From Penelope pileata (Eukaryota; Chordata; Aves; Galliformes; Cracidae), in NCBI GenBank assembly GCA_013396635.1, contig WBMW01005916.1, positions 372,994 to 436,993 of the forward strand: a stretch of 64,000 bases of DNA. Reading direction: 5' to 3'. The translations under genes and the position numbers were made by a program. The first letter of the stretch is position 1; every line of letters starts with the position of its first letter. This document shows positions 13,389 to 26,182 of the stretch, piece after piece. The notes under the pieces were generated by a model. It did not search any database. It was not told where the DNA came from and saw nothing but the letters and a program-made list of their open reading frames with translations.

Positions 13389-16300
13389 AAGAATGCAAGG
13401 AGGGCTCTGCCCCAAGAGCCCATATCCACTAAGTTTCTCAAGCGTCCTCAGGAGAGCCAACACATTACTTGCAATATGCTTGTACCTTTTCTGGTGTTTT
13501 CCCTCATGCTCATCTGAAAACAGTGTGTCAGCTCTTCCAAGCCAACCCACAGATTCAAGAACACATCCAATACGCTATCTGGGGAAAAAAACATTGCAGG
13601 AGAAAGCCTAGCAAAGCAGAGAAGAAAATACTGACAGTGATGCTCAGCCACAGAGGAAATTCTCAAGCAAAAAACCAGTAGTCAGTGAGCTTCAGAGAGA
13701 AGCCTGCGGAAGCTTAAGAGAAGTGTTCAAAGCCAGACAGTATCTGGCAGCCAGCTCTGACACCATACTTACATTTTAACAACAGAGGTAAAGGCTCGCC
13801 TTCTGAATGTCCACTTCTGAAGTTTTTTCACAAGATCCTGAACACTCCCCACATTTAGTCCCCATTTAGACTGTGCCTCCCCTACAGCAAGACCCCAGGA
13901 GGAAACACACAGAGTCTTTCAGGCTTCAGTGCAAATGCAAACTATTTTGACCAAATAATAAATTTTGAACTTGTTTTATGGTAATTTTATTTTGCATTTA
14001 TCACCTGCAAACCAGCACTGCTTTCTTTGCTCTAAACACCGCATTGTCATTATTATTTCATAGCTATTTTCACAAGGTTAACTCACACGAGAGGATGTCA
14101 AGCTAATCATCAGAAATGCATAGGAATATGAATATTCACAACAAAATCTGGTGCATACCCAAACTGGGACCATTTCCATCACTGAGAGACAAATATAACC
14201 AGTTGACCATAGGCTATCAGGAGGCCAGTCAAAATAAAGGTTGCCTATATTTAAGATACTTCTCATACAAATAAGTTCCACAAACCTGGAAAACAAAATG
14301 CCCTGTCTACACATGCAGTACATAGATGAAATTTGCTTGCTCATTTGTATGCCAGAACCCTGTAGCAATTAGAATATACACATATGTTTAACCATAAAAC
14401 ACAGTAAACAAAGTTACACAGACAGTGTAACTCCTCCTGTCCTTCTTGCAGTACCTTTGTCCATCTGACTCTCTCTCAACTCAGTGGTATGAGTGTCCCA
14501 TAGGTAATTTCTCATAAAGCACATCCTTCACCCATTTACCAAAAGCTAATGGTGTCTGGACAAGAACACAGTATTTGTTCTTGTTGGTCTCCACTCCTAA
14601 AAAGAATTTCTACCTAAGTCAACTTAATGATTCAGATATCAAAGAAGTCTTCTGGTGTCCCTCATGTTTGCTTTCACAAAAATACCTAATACCGTTTTCA
14701 CACCCTTCTCCACCTTGCTCGTAATGAGGAAGAGAAATTAAAGCAGTTAAAGCTTCTCTCACAGTGCTGGTACTGTGCACGGTTCTGTCAGCTGCTCAAC
14801 CACAACTTACTTGTGTTAAAGCATACATGAAGTAGATCCCTTATAGTAAACTCTGCCATTTTCACCAGCAGATGGGGAGCTCCTGCAGCTGGAACTGCAG
14901 GACACACATTTCTGCCTTTGTTTCCTGCTCCCAAGCTTTCCAGCATTCCTAGCTGCATTTTGCAAATTCCTTTGCTAGATGAAAGAGATTGTGCAAGATG
15001 TGACTGATTTTCCTCAAGGAAGAAAAGCAGGAGTTGCCTTTCTGTTCCACTTGCACTGCCCAGGGTTTTGCAAGCTATGTTCTTCTTCAGGTCCATTTCA
15101 AGCCCCTTTTGAAGTCTGCATAAACGTTAAGTTCTACAAAATATGTGATTCACATGCTGAACTGTATGATATTTACGTTCAAAAGTAACTACCTCATTCT
15201 TTCAAATTTAAAGCAGCACCCAATATAGTATATGCCTGTGTTCAAGCATCCCGTGAGTTCATGCAAATGTTTTCCTGCTTTTCTGCTGCCTCAGAGGAGA
15301 TTGAATCACCACATAGAAGCAGAAGCTTTCTTAGAGAGCTCAGGTAGCAGTTTGCTGCAAGAAGGGATATAAGTGAACTTCACCTTAATGCTCTTTCCCT
15401 AACTATAAAACTATTTAATGAAAACTCCTTTCAGCAATACCAACTTGGTATTATTATACAATTTAGACAATATTATATTCATACACGCAGGAATATATAT
15501 ACATACACACACCTAAATTCATACATTTCAAACGTGTGACATATTACAAACATGATACACACACAGAGCACTTAATCCACCTCTGGACCTGGTTTTCTGA
15601 AGCTCCTTTGTGCAAAGTCTTCTAGTTCTGCATTCAAAGATGACAGAAGCCAGTGGGGCGGGCAAGGTTTCACAGGCTTCCTTAGCAATAGCTGTTAGCT
15701 GCGGAGGGGTAAGCAGCCATCAGGGGATATAAACCGTCAGCGGAAGCAGCCAGGTGCCCAGCGCTTTTGAAAATCACGTTCAAATAGCAGCCAGAGCTGT
15801 ACTCACATCTAATTTTAGGCATTTAATTTCTATTTCCAAGTTTGGCAGTTTTCTCCTTTTGTTGCCATTGAACAGAAATAGCTCCTAAATAAGGAGGTTT
15901 AGACATTAGAAATATTTAAAATTATATAGTGTCAACATTTCTCTTTCTTTTCTTCTTCCAGTTCTCACCTCCTTCCAGAAAGCTCAACTTAAGTTTCTAT
16001 TACAGTGTCAGATATATTTCATATACAGACACACAATTCCTGTATGTACACACACACTCTTTTAAGGAAAGGAGAGAGCTGTCTGTTATTTGCCATTGTT
16101 TTGTTTAGTCTTGGGCACCAAAGAAATGAAAAAGAATTACCCTGGCATCCCAGGTACCATTGATCAGAGAAATGTGAAAGCATATCCCTGCTGGGCTGTG
16201 CGATTTCTGCATTTTTGAAGTCTCTTCAGCTTGTTCTCTTGTGCAAGTCAAGCAAGAAGAATATAAATGTCAACAAGTTACTGCATTTTACTTGCTTCCT

Positions 16301-19300
16301 TTTGACTTAATCCCTTTTGGGTTTGTGAGTTTCAAGTAATTGCAAATAGATGGTGGTGGTTTTGTGGAGGAGTTGTTTGGATTGCAGTGTGAAGATCTAC
16401 ACTTCTCTGTCTATTAAGGTGCTTATTTAACTTCTACCCTTTGTACAAGGTCTGACAGCATCTGGGACACACACGAGGATACTTCATATTTAAATTCTGG
16501 AGAGAGTCAGCGTCATCCTACCATCAGATACCACAGCTCTTTTTGGTATAATCCAGGTGCAGCTTTGTTTTCTTGACATTATATTAAGCTGTAAATGAAT
16601 CACAGCAAAATGATACGATAGATATTTCTCATCTTTTTCCCTAAATAATTCCTTCTCTCTTCTTTCACTTCATGGAAAAATTGTACTGAAAATACATTCT
16701 ATTAGTCTCTCTGTAGAATTTAAGTCAAATTTATATTCTTCCTACGAAAACGTGTAGAATTACTTTCAGTTGAGGCAATGTAGACTGTTGTTTCCTTCAG
16801 ACAGACCTAAGCCTATGAAATGACAGTAATGTTTCTGTATAAATGTAATTGATTTGTCATTATTAAATTTCAGAGCCAAATCTGGCTCTGAACCAGATTT
16901 CCATGGATTTGTTCTTGGGTTTACTCCTCAGGTACCTGTCCTCTCTTTACCCACAAAAGCTAGACAGTATAACAAGTGCTGTAGCCCTGAGCTGAAGATT
17001 ATCTCCTCAAGGAGACACTTCTATTCCTCTTTCTGATTCTTCCCTCCAGCAAAGCACCCAACAGCATTAAACCCTCCTTGGGGCTGATGCGTGTTCTGTG
17101 GGCACCTGCATTGCAGTGAGCTCAGACAGCATCTTCATGTATCAAAGACCCCTATTTTGATCAGCAACCTAAATGATACTTTGTGGCACAACTGAATCTA
17201 TTGACTAACGAGTTACATACTGAAATCAGAGAAAAATGGGGAAAAAACCCTACACTTTAAATGAATCCTTCCCACTTTTCTAACTAGATTTCCAAGCTTC
17301 TGAGGTTAGATTCACAAAGAAGGAAAGAAACAAGTCTCTGGAGTCAAAAACTATCCTTTTCCAGTTCAGCCAATTCCCTCACTGCTAATTCCAGCCAGGG
17401 ATCTGGCATTCAAAGGAGCAGTGAGGAAAAAATTATCCTCACATCACCAGATAGGGGGAATTTCCAGCTGAAACAACATTTTCCTCATAGATCACACATC
17501 TTGGAAGAATAACGATGAGCGTTATATTTGTACAGCAATTGCCGCTGAACACCTTACCATACCAGCAAAAGTGTAAGCGGCAAAAGGCTATCCAAGTATG
17601 ATTTAAAATCTTGGACCAGTCTAGGTTCCCAGAGTTTGACAAATGAATCCATGAACAGAGAACAAAAATACTAAAGGCTGGGCACTCCAAATGGCTCCTC
17701 CTCGTGTCTTGGAGCTGTGCAATAAAGGCAGACCCTTAATGCCTTTAACAATATGCAATGACATTTGAAATTGAATAACACCTTTCTATCCATCTGTTCA
17801 TTACACGGGATCCTCCCATGGCAATAGTGCTACCTTCACAAAAGCCAGGAAAGCTCCCACCTTACTGAGAGATTTTTGTCTTTAACCTTCATCAATACAG
17901 GCTTTAGGGATAGGCATACTACTTTGATGTAAGCTCACCTTTCTATACTAATGAAGGGGAAGGGAAAGAGAGATGGGCATTAGCAGTTCCCTGAGGCCCT
18001 GGGGTTTAGTCCCTGCCTCTCTGAAGCTCCTGCATGGCTGATGGTTTTATGAACATAGGAGACTGAGCAGAGAAACCAAGAGAGAATTTGACTGCAAACA
18101 CCTCTTTACTTGAACCTTTGTACTTTAAATGATGCCTGATGTTATTCAATTTCCACACACGTGCCTGTTCTATAAGCAGAGCAATTAGCTTTGATCTTTA
18201 TACACAGCCACACGGGGAAAACAATAAAACAGGAACCACAACTTTTTTCCTGTTTTCATATCCGTGAAACATAATGCACTGATATGAGTGATGTTTTAAT
18301 CTATTAATAAATAAAAAATGAAAAGCCTAAGGAATATTATTTAAATCATATTATTTCACTTTTTAAAAGCTAATGTTCTATTTTATGTTATAAACAGTAA
18401 TGTTAAATGCTGTCACAAAATCTACTTGAGGATTTAACCTGAAATAGTTTAAATTATATTTATGTTTGTACTTAAATATCTGTAAGAAAAGGCATCACCA
18501 TGCCATTCCTCCATGATATAGAATTTGTTCCTGAATTAGTACAGAGACAGAAAAGCGTGATGGAACTGAGCTGAACTCCAGTATGCCACATCTGACTTTC
18601 CCACTGAGAATATCAGCTGTTCATACAAGCAAACTCTCATTATATTAATGAGACAGAATGAACATAAGTGTTCTTTGTAAATACATTATATGTTTCACAG
18701 GTGGGAAAATAGGGCAACAAATTCACAGAAGATACTACTTACATAAATTATTTCACATAATCTTTTTAATTCTTGAATTACTCTATTTCTAAGGCCTACA
18801 AGATTTTACATCCAATAAACAATTTTTCCAAGCCAGCTCTGGTCACATCACACGAAGTTCTTCTGACAAAACTATTGAAATCTGCTATTGCCACGTTTGC
18901 TAAAAAAGGAAAAATTTCTCTATGTACTGTATGCGAGTATTGCCATGCCGGCAGCAGCATCTGCCATGACCCCTACACATCTGCCAGGAGACAGGATGAA
19001 GACACAGGATTCAGCAGGGCTGTGGAGGTCCTGTCAGGGAAACACTTCCCTTCATATCTGTGGCTGAGTCAAAGGAATAGCCACTCCTACTCGAAGGTTG
19101 TCCGCTGTCATTTCTCAGCAGCACAGGGCTATAATTGCACAGACAGTAACTCAAGTGCAGCTGAAATATGTGGCCATCTCCAAAAACAAAAGCCAACCCA
19201 TGAAAACTCAAAATTTTGTGCTAGTAGCCCTATTTCTGGACGGAGGTTCCACTTTTGTTAGATTTGCAGCTCCAAGCAATGGGCAAGCTGTTGAATTTGC

Positions 19301-21216
19301 TGCAACTTCTCACCTAACTGTAACAACCCATTTTGTTTTCACAGCTTCAGATCTGAACTAGATAAAGAAGCAGCTCAACTTCTCACACCTCAACTTCTAT
19401 AAAGGGGAAAAAAAAGAAAAAAGCTAGTTTCTACTTCATTTCTTCATTTTATGTAAATTATTATCAGTTACTTCATCACTTGTTCAAAGAGACACAACAG
19501 AAGTCACCAGTTTAGCAGAACTGGGCTGCCATATGCAGCATAAAGGCATCTTTAGTGCATAAAGGACAAAAAACCCACCCTCTGCAGGTCTGCTATCAGC
19601 ACCTCTAAAGCAAACTAGCAGACGGAAAGTGCAGCAGTCTCTCCTTTGCTGAGGCAGTCACTGCTGCGCTATTGGAAGTCCTCTAATCAGATTTGTTCAT
19701 ATTCTTTCCAGGACTGCTGAGTCTCGTCAGCAAAAAATGCTCAGAAAATGCTAACATTCAGCGTTTTGTAGTCAATTTGGCATTTTCATTTGAACTACCT
19801 TTTGCAAGCTGTGTGCCTTCCTCCAGAATGTGGGGGGAGTGGCAGGGGTGAAACATTCACTAACTTGAAAATAAATATGTTAAGTTTCAAAAACACCTAA
19901 GAACTCCCTGAGGTTGGGAACCAGCAAAAAAAGCTGAAATATAAAGAGATAAAAAAAAAAAGGGGGGGNNNNNNNNNNNNNNNNNNNNNNNNNNNNNNNN
20001 NNNNNNNNNNNNNNNNNNNNNNNNNNNTATGCATCTCCGTTTCTACCTTGGGATCGTTATGAATCCCATCATCAATTTTTTTAAAGTAACAGTCATTGAA
20101 GACAAAATACCACAGGAACAAATATAGTAGTAGTTAGCTGGTGTTGATTGTTTACCTGAAAAATAGAAATGCATGCACCAAAACCTATATTGATGAAAAG
20201 ATTCAATACATACATAGAATTATAAATGCCAGCGTCCTAATAATCTAACCACCTTGTTTTTACCTAACAAGTGGTTATCTAAACTCTGTTGTTCTACTTT
20301 TCAGTTAGCTACATAAAAGCACCGCTTCTCCATTTTTTTCCTATTTAGTACTAAGAAGTAAGACAAGAAAAATGTTTTTTTCCAGCGCATAATGTGATAA
20401 AGTCAGGAATAATTCTTCATTTTCCATTAAGTATTTATTCTTATATTCTTCACAGGGATGTTCTTCCTCTCTTGACACAATATGCTACTGAAACATCTGA
20501 AAGGTGCTGCAGGGTTTAAATGTTCTTATCAATATATGGTTTTTGTGGCATCAGCCTCTTATCCTTGGAATTTTAACTATCTCTGGAACAATAACTTTTA
20601 CAGATGAAGAGAAAGATCGTTATCTAAATCACAGCAATATCAAACAAAAGGATATGCCACTAGTGCCATCAGGAAGATCAAAACAATTTTAGTAAAAGAT
20701 CTTTTTTTATTCAAACCAGAAATAGCCTTGCAATAAATAAAAGACAGGTTTCATTTACAAGTACAAGTTCCTAGTATATAACTTTCAGAACGTCTCAGAT
20801 ATGACGGTATACATACACGGAGCCCGTAGGTGTGTTTCTCCTACTGCCTGCTCTTTCCTAGAGTAATTACACTGCATGCACTGGAGCACAGGTTCTTCAA
20901 CTGCTACCTACGTTTGAATGAAATACACAGCAGCAAGAATTCCCATATCATTCTCTTTTCCCTCTAGCCACCTGTCACAGGCTTCCTCATACAGAAAACG
21001 TATCATTAGTATCCAAGATGGTTGCTAATTTCCTGTCAAGCAGCTTCTGGGAATTACTTGATAGTTAGAAGGACAAGTTGTAAAGAGCTTCTTGTCTTCC
21101 ATGCTCTTCCTCACACTGGCTGATTCCCCATAGGAAATTATGCCTACTGGAGCATCTAAAACCAAAACTTACCTCCCAATATAATATGGTATAATACAAT
21201 ATATTACAATTTAATA
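13389..21216. other. Unique non-coding DNA with one gap, no gene recognised
   Basis: I recognise no gene or transposable element here. The longest open frame in the window, 18773-19261 on the plus strand (162 codons), starts at TTG, has no domain I can name, and is within chance for 64 kb read in six frames. AT-rich stretches at about 13920-14070 and 18240-18480 read like possible conserved non-coding DNA but carry no firm signal. CA/TA-rich microsatellite-like stretches occur at about 15490-15515 and 16020-16060. The assembly gap is listed separately. Confidence 0.6.
19951..20027. other. Homopolymer (A11 G7) running into an assembly gap
   Basis: Eleven A bases (19951-19961) and seven G bases (19962-19968) lead directly into 59 undetermined bases (19969-20027). 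The right edge resumes in ordinary sequence (TATGCATC). The gap length may be nominal. A purine-only run ending in a G-tract is a common cause of read failure. Any frame translated across it is an artefact. Confidence 0.97.
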
Positions 21217-21778
21217 GATGTGGGTTTCTCCAAAAGTAATGTCTCCTATTTATTTACCTGAAAACTACAAAAGATACAAAGAGCACAATAACACTTTTTT
21301 CCAACAAAATTCTCAGCTACAAAACACTATTTTTCAACACAGTCACCACTATTAGCTATGCATTTTCATCAGCGACGAACAAGAGCCTGCATGTCAGGCT
21401 CATCAAAATCTGCACCAACAGAGGTGACCACTGTCACTGTCACCACTGCTGAAACACACCACCCACCTCACACTGTACCTCTCACTGTGCTCAAGTCCAC
21501 TGTTTAGTCTCCAGAAATATTCAGCAAGTGTCAATGAATGTCAGTGGGTGCCATTGTTCCTGCATGGAGGAATTCAATCCCACACCTTTGCTTCATCCAC
21601 AGATGTCAGACGCCATTTGGTCAGACTGCCCCTCTGCTGCCATCTGTCACACGGCAACAAAATGGAATGGAATATTGGTGGGAAGGTTCAATTTCTACTG
21701 CCATACGACCACCATCTGCCTCTGACATCATGGGTTAACGTAATAAAATAGGAGGCATTACTTTCGGAGGAGCCCTCA
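21217..21778 (-). mobile_element. Non-autonomous mariner element, copy A (Galluhop-like)
   Basis: This is a Tc1/mariner-type DNA transposon remnant. Its ends are terminal inverted repeats of at least 30 bases, sharing the core AAAGTAATG(T/C)CTCCTATTT: 21222 onwards on the left, read inward from 21775 on the right. TA dinucleotides at 21215-21216 and 21779-21780 fit the usual mariner target duplication. Transposase relics read on the minus strand. Near the right is an N-terminal-type segment around IEFLH and the ACCCACTGACATTCAT stretch. Near the left (21327-21389) is the C-terminus QALVRR, two stops, KCIANSGDCVEK, then a stop. The catalytic DDD core between them is missing, so this is a deletion derivative that needed transposase supplied in trans. 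From memory it resembles Mariner1_GG of galliforms. Copy B is a close relative in opposite orientation. Confidence 0.88.
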
Positions 21779-24700
21779 TAGTGATGATAGCTGTCAGCAA
21801 GCACAATTAGGTGCTGCCCATTTGGCATAGGCTCCCTGCTCGCCCTCTAAGCAGCTCACCACAGAGGAGGACCTGAGGCTGCTCTAACGGTGTTGCTGCT
21901 GGGCAAGATGTGGCCCACCAGGTCTCATATCATTTAGAAACGCACAGAACTAAAACCTGAGTCTCGATCCCTTAAAGAAGGAAGGGAACAGATCCAAGAT
22001 TGGGCAAGACAGGTTAAACAAAACCCTATGATGCCAAAGCCATTGAGCCTCTTGGGGGGCAACATTTACAAGCTGACCACGGTTGCCGAAGGCCAAGAAC
22101 TGGAAGGTTCGGTCTCTCCCCATACAAGGGAACCTACTGAAATGGAGCAAGACAAAACAAGTAGGGAAATGAACCTATATTCCTTACAAATCATGAAGTA
22201 GCCTAATCTTTTTGAGAAGTCATACAGAAAAGCTCCTCATCCATTCCCAGAATGGGAATCAGTGGTTTTGACTGATTTATTCAGTTTCCATGTATCATTT
22301 TTAAAAGTGCTGTAAAACCATAGTCAAGCCAATGCCACTGGTTAACTATGTCTATGCAGAAGTTAGGAGATAAAATGATTCCATCATCAATCTCTTTTTC
22401 CAGTTTCTTGCTGAAAAACACAGCAATAAATTGCAGACAGTTCACCACAAGGCTAAGATGTAATGCTGTAAAAACTTCTATAAAGCTTCAGTACCAAATT
22501 TAACTCCAGCGATAGCCTGTATCACAAGGTCCTCATGCTGCGGCAGGAGATGGCTTTGCTAAACAGCAGCAGCAAATCAATTAAAAGCTGCAGTAAATAG
22601 CACAATCCCTTAAATGCATTCACAGAGCAAACATAGTAATGCTCAATGTTGTAATTCGGAATAGGATACAAATACCCTTCAAGTGCATTTACAAAGCTCA
22701 AAGCTTCGCTTAAGAATAAGACATAACAGTATAGTAATTATAGCTGAGGAGGTTTAAGGAAGTTTGAAGCAGGCTTTGTTATAAAGCACATTTAAAATAT
22801 TGACTAGCTGCACTACTGCAATATTAAATCTCTCTGCTATTCTGCGTAAAACTCCCCCCACTAACAAGAACCTTGGTGTCTGTTGGAATATCAGGTGTCT
22901 GTCTGGTAGCCCATGCCCTCTGCAAAGGGGGAAGGTATGGTGTCAGTGGGAGAGCCCTTGGGGCAGCAGAGAAGAACTGGGGAGCACGTGTGGGAGAAGA
23001 ACACGCAGGGCAAGGGCTGGCTCCATGCTCCAGCATGCCAGCCACTGCCACACCGTGTTCCCTCAAAGAGTGAGCGCTGATTCAGCAGCCCTGGGTTCTG
23101 GCTCTGGGAATCTGAACACACTGGGGCCACTGAAGGCACACAGGTATGAGCTGTACACGTGTGCACGGTGTAGAACAGTCAGCGCTCCAGAACACCCTTG
23201 AAAGAGCCAAGGCATGACATACTGGCACGGACACCAACTTCTGGGATAACAGAATGGTGAGGAGGTAATTCTGCAGAAACCAAGCCTTTGCATTATCCAC
23301 AGTTTATGCTTCCACGTCTCTTACTTTTTTCATCAAATAACTATTATCAAAAGAACAAGCAAAGAGGAATGGTGGAGTGCATCCTGCTTCTGCAGTCCTG
23401 AGGCTTTGTGTCAACATTGCTCTTCTAAGCTCTGAGCACAACAGGAAACATTTTGTCCTATGGTTCACATAGTATCTGAAGCATTCTGGACAAAACTTCT
23501 GTAACCTTAGGTGGAAAATGTGGGTGAAATACTAACACAGATAATCTGAAACTATTCTACATCTGTATGATATTTTCCGAGTAAAGGCAAAAGTGTAATT
23601 ATGCATGACATTTGTAGTTGGGATGTTAGAGAACTACTGTCTCTTTAAAGAAGGTGCATTATGAACTTTGGGAAGTAAATAAAATTGATGAGACTAAGCA
23701 ATCTCGATGTTTCCAGAGACAAGTCTTTGAGCTGCAGATAGCTGCATGCAGCTTCTATCTACAAAACCCACACTAAAACCCTAAGAACACTCCTAAAAAG
23801 AAAAAAAAAAACACTTTACAACCCACCCTAACAGAGGAATCCTGTTCCTAGCTAACGAAAGTATACTCTTTGCTCCAGAGACTACTGCAAATGAGCACAA
23901 CTGGAAAGATGAAAAGAACTCAGGATAAAATTTCATCATCTTTCATCTAGATTCAGAAAATTACAGGCAGCTAATAATCCTAGAATGAATCATATTCCCC
24001 CTTAGCAGAGGGCCTCTTCTACAAAGAAACAGCAGCTGATACTGGCAAGGATGCCTGCCCAGCGCAGTGCCCCATACAGTGTCCCCTGGTTCTTCAATTC
24101 TATAAATAGAAAGCACATTCTTGTGCATACTGAAGATATCCCTCATGCAGGACCAACTGCAAATACATTAAAAGCTCTAGCAGCCTACCAGCAGATTTCT
24201 CTTTTACTGAATAGCATAATAAAACAATAAAATATATTTCTTCCCCCTTTATGATGAGCATCAGTCCCAGCGGAGTTTAATGCACTCATCTTTTCACGCA
24301 TTAGAAAGTTTACTCCCAGCTTCAGCGGAACAGATGGGGACAACACAGAATTAAACATTGAAGGTGAACACACAGAGAAATGACCACAGGCTAACAATGC
24401 ACATGCAAGAATATACATGTATACGGTTTATCACCCCAGTGCATCACGCATGCCAACTACTCATTTATGGATCTGGCAACACAACAGGCAATTACAGTGA
24501 CCACTGTATTTTTATTGCACTGAATATGTCTTTTGTACAGGGGCGTGGACAATTTAAAGATATACAGAATTGCAGCACACTGCAATGGAAACCATTTTCT
24601 GTGTGCATCTACGCAAAAGCAAGAACAGCACAACCCCAAGAGCAACTGGAACCTTTGTGTACAGCTACAGTAGATCTAAATATATACTCTCACCCTTTCT

Positions 24701-25749
24701 AGGCAATTTTTCTGTGACAGAGAATTAGGTTATAAGCTTGCCCATTTTAGATTAACACCTTCTGTCCAGCTCCTTACCAAACTACCAAGGATACTCTCCA
24801 AGGGCACCACACAGAAGATTTTAAAAGATTTTAGTATAGAGTCTAATTCATTAAAATTGAGAGCTCCTGCTCGTGCTTGCAAAAGTGGGCATCACACGTA
24901 ACAACTATCTATTAAAAATACACTACATTCTGGCATAAACAAGTACAGAATTAAAAATAGCAAAACTGGGACACAAGTAAGATTGGGGTGGGATAGTAAA
25001 TCATTAACGTGGGGTTTTTTTGGTTGCAATTTTTTTTTTTCAACAAGGAAAGCAAGAAATAAAACTGATACATTTGGCACTTTTTGAACAAAATTTTATA
25101 CAATAGTGGGACATCTTGTAGCAAGGACATCATCTTTCTCATCCTAGGAGTTAGGTACACTCGACTTGCATACTAATTTTTACATCTGCCACTGTAGATT
25201 GCCCTGCTACCTGTACATTTGCCTTCTGTTCCTCGGTGCAACACTAAAAATGTGTACTCACGTTTGACGCCATCGCTTAGTAGTGAAATAACACCATTGT
25301 CAAAAGCTTTCTCCTTCCTCTGACAATGCTGTCCTGAAGGACTCCAAGAGACTTACAAGGCTCCCTGGAAGGTCACCCCCTTACCTCTCACACAAATGGC
25401 AACAAAGGACTCAAACCACAGGGAGAAGAGAAGGACACCTGCATGAACAGCAATCTTGTGAACCCTTAGTGTTATGGAAAAAGCCAAAACGTGTCACAGT
25501 CAATCAAATTATATCTCTTCTTTTTCCCTTAATGTAAAAGTATTCTACAAACAAAAGAGAGAGTAAACAGAAAAAAAGCCAAACATGATCTGCTTTGAAC
25601 TTTGTGTGCATTTCTTGTAGAAACAGACACACTAAGCGATTCTAAAACCCTACAAAAGGGTAATTGAGCAAAAAATTAATTAAATACCCCAACTGAGTAC
25701 ATAAGTAGCCATATATTCTGTGCACAAACTAGAAAGAGCATATACAAGG
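21779..25749. other. Unique DNA between the two mariner copies
   Basis: No gene is recognised in these 4 kb. A more GC-rich stretch at about 22870-23130 has several overlapping open frames on both strands, which reflects its composition rather than coding. It is not a CpG island. There are scattered A-runs, for example at 23799-23812 and 25030-25040. I see no transposable element other than the mariner copies on either side. Confidence 0.65.
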
Positions 25750-26182
25750 GATTCTTTGAAAGTAATGCCTCCTATTTTATTATGTTGGCCCGTGACGTCA
25801 GAGGTGGATGTTGATGGCATGGCAGCAGAGGTTGAACCTCCCCACCAACATTCCGTTCCATTTTGTTGTCGTGTGACAGACAGCAGCAGAGGGGCAGTCT
25901 GACCAAACGGCGTCTGACATGGAAGTGTGGATGAAGCGAAGGTGTGAAACTGAATTCCTCCATTCAGAAAAATGGCACCCACTGACATTCATTGATGCTT
26001 GCTGAACGTTTCTGGAGACCAAACAGTGGATGTGAGCACATCGCTGGCAAAAATGCATAGTTAATTGTGGTGACTGTTGTTTTGTCGCTGCAAATGTGCT
26101 GTATCAAATAGTGCTATTGTAATCTTTGTGTCTGTTGTAGTTTCTGTGAAAATAAATAGGAGGCATTACTTTCAGAGCAATC
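25750..26182 (+). mobile_element. Non-autonomous mariner element, copy B (Galluhop-like)
   Basis: This copy is related to copy A and lies in the opposite orientation. Its inverted ends share GATTxCTxTGAAAG followed by TAATGCCTCCTATTT (left from 25750, right read inward from about 26182). Read on the plus strand, the transposase relics are an N-terminal segment (EFLHSEKMAPTDIH, then VDVST, ending about 26039). This is joined directly to the C-terminal segment HRWQKCIVNCGDC (26039-26077). The catalytic core is absent. Aligned to copy A, it lacks about 110 further bases between the N-terminal and C-terminal pieces, which accounts for the size difference (about 433 against about 555 bases). The TA target duplication is not clean, at least on the left. 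It was mobilised in trans, if at all. Confidence 0.88.

Noticed and set aside
18773..19261. Longest open frame (162 codons, plus strand) as a gene or exon
   Set aside because: It opens at TTG, has no recognisable domain or signal, and its length is within chance for six frames over 64 kb. A conservation test would be decisive.
22870..23130. GC-rich block with overlapping frames on both strands as an exon
   Set aside because: Multiple simultaneous open frames reflect base composition. None shows a protein family signature, and no clear splice-site pair was found.
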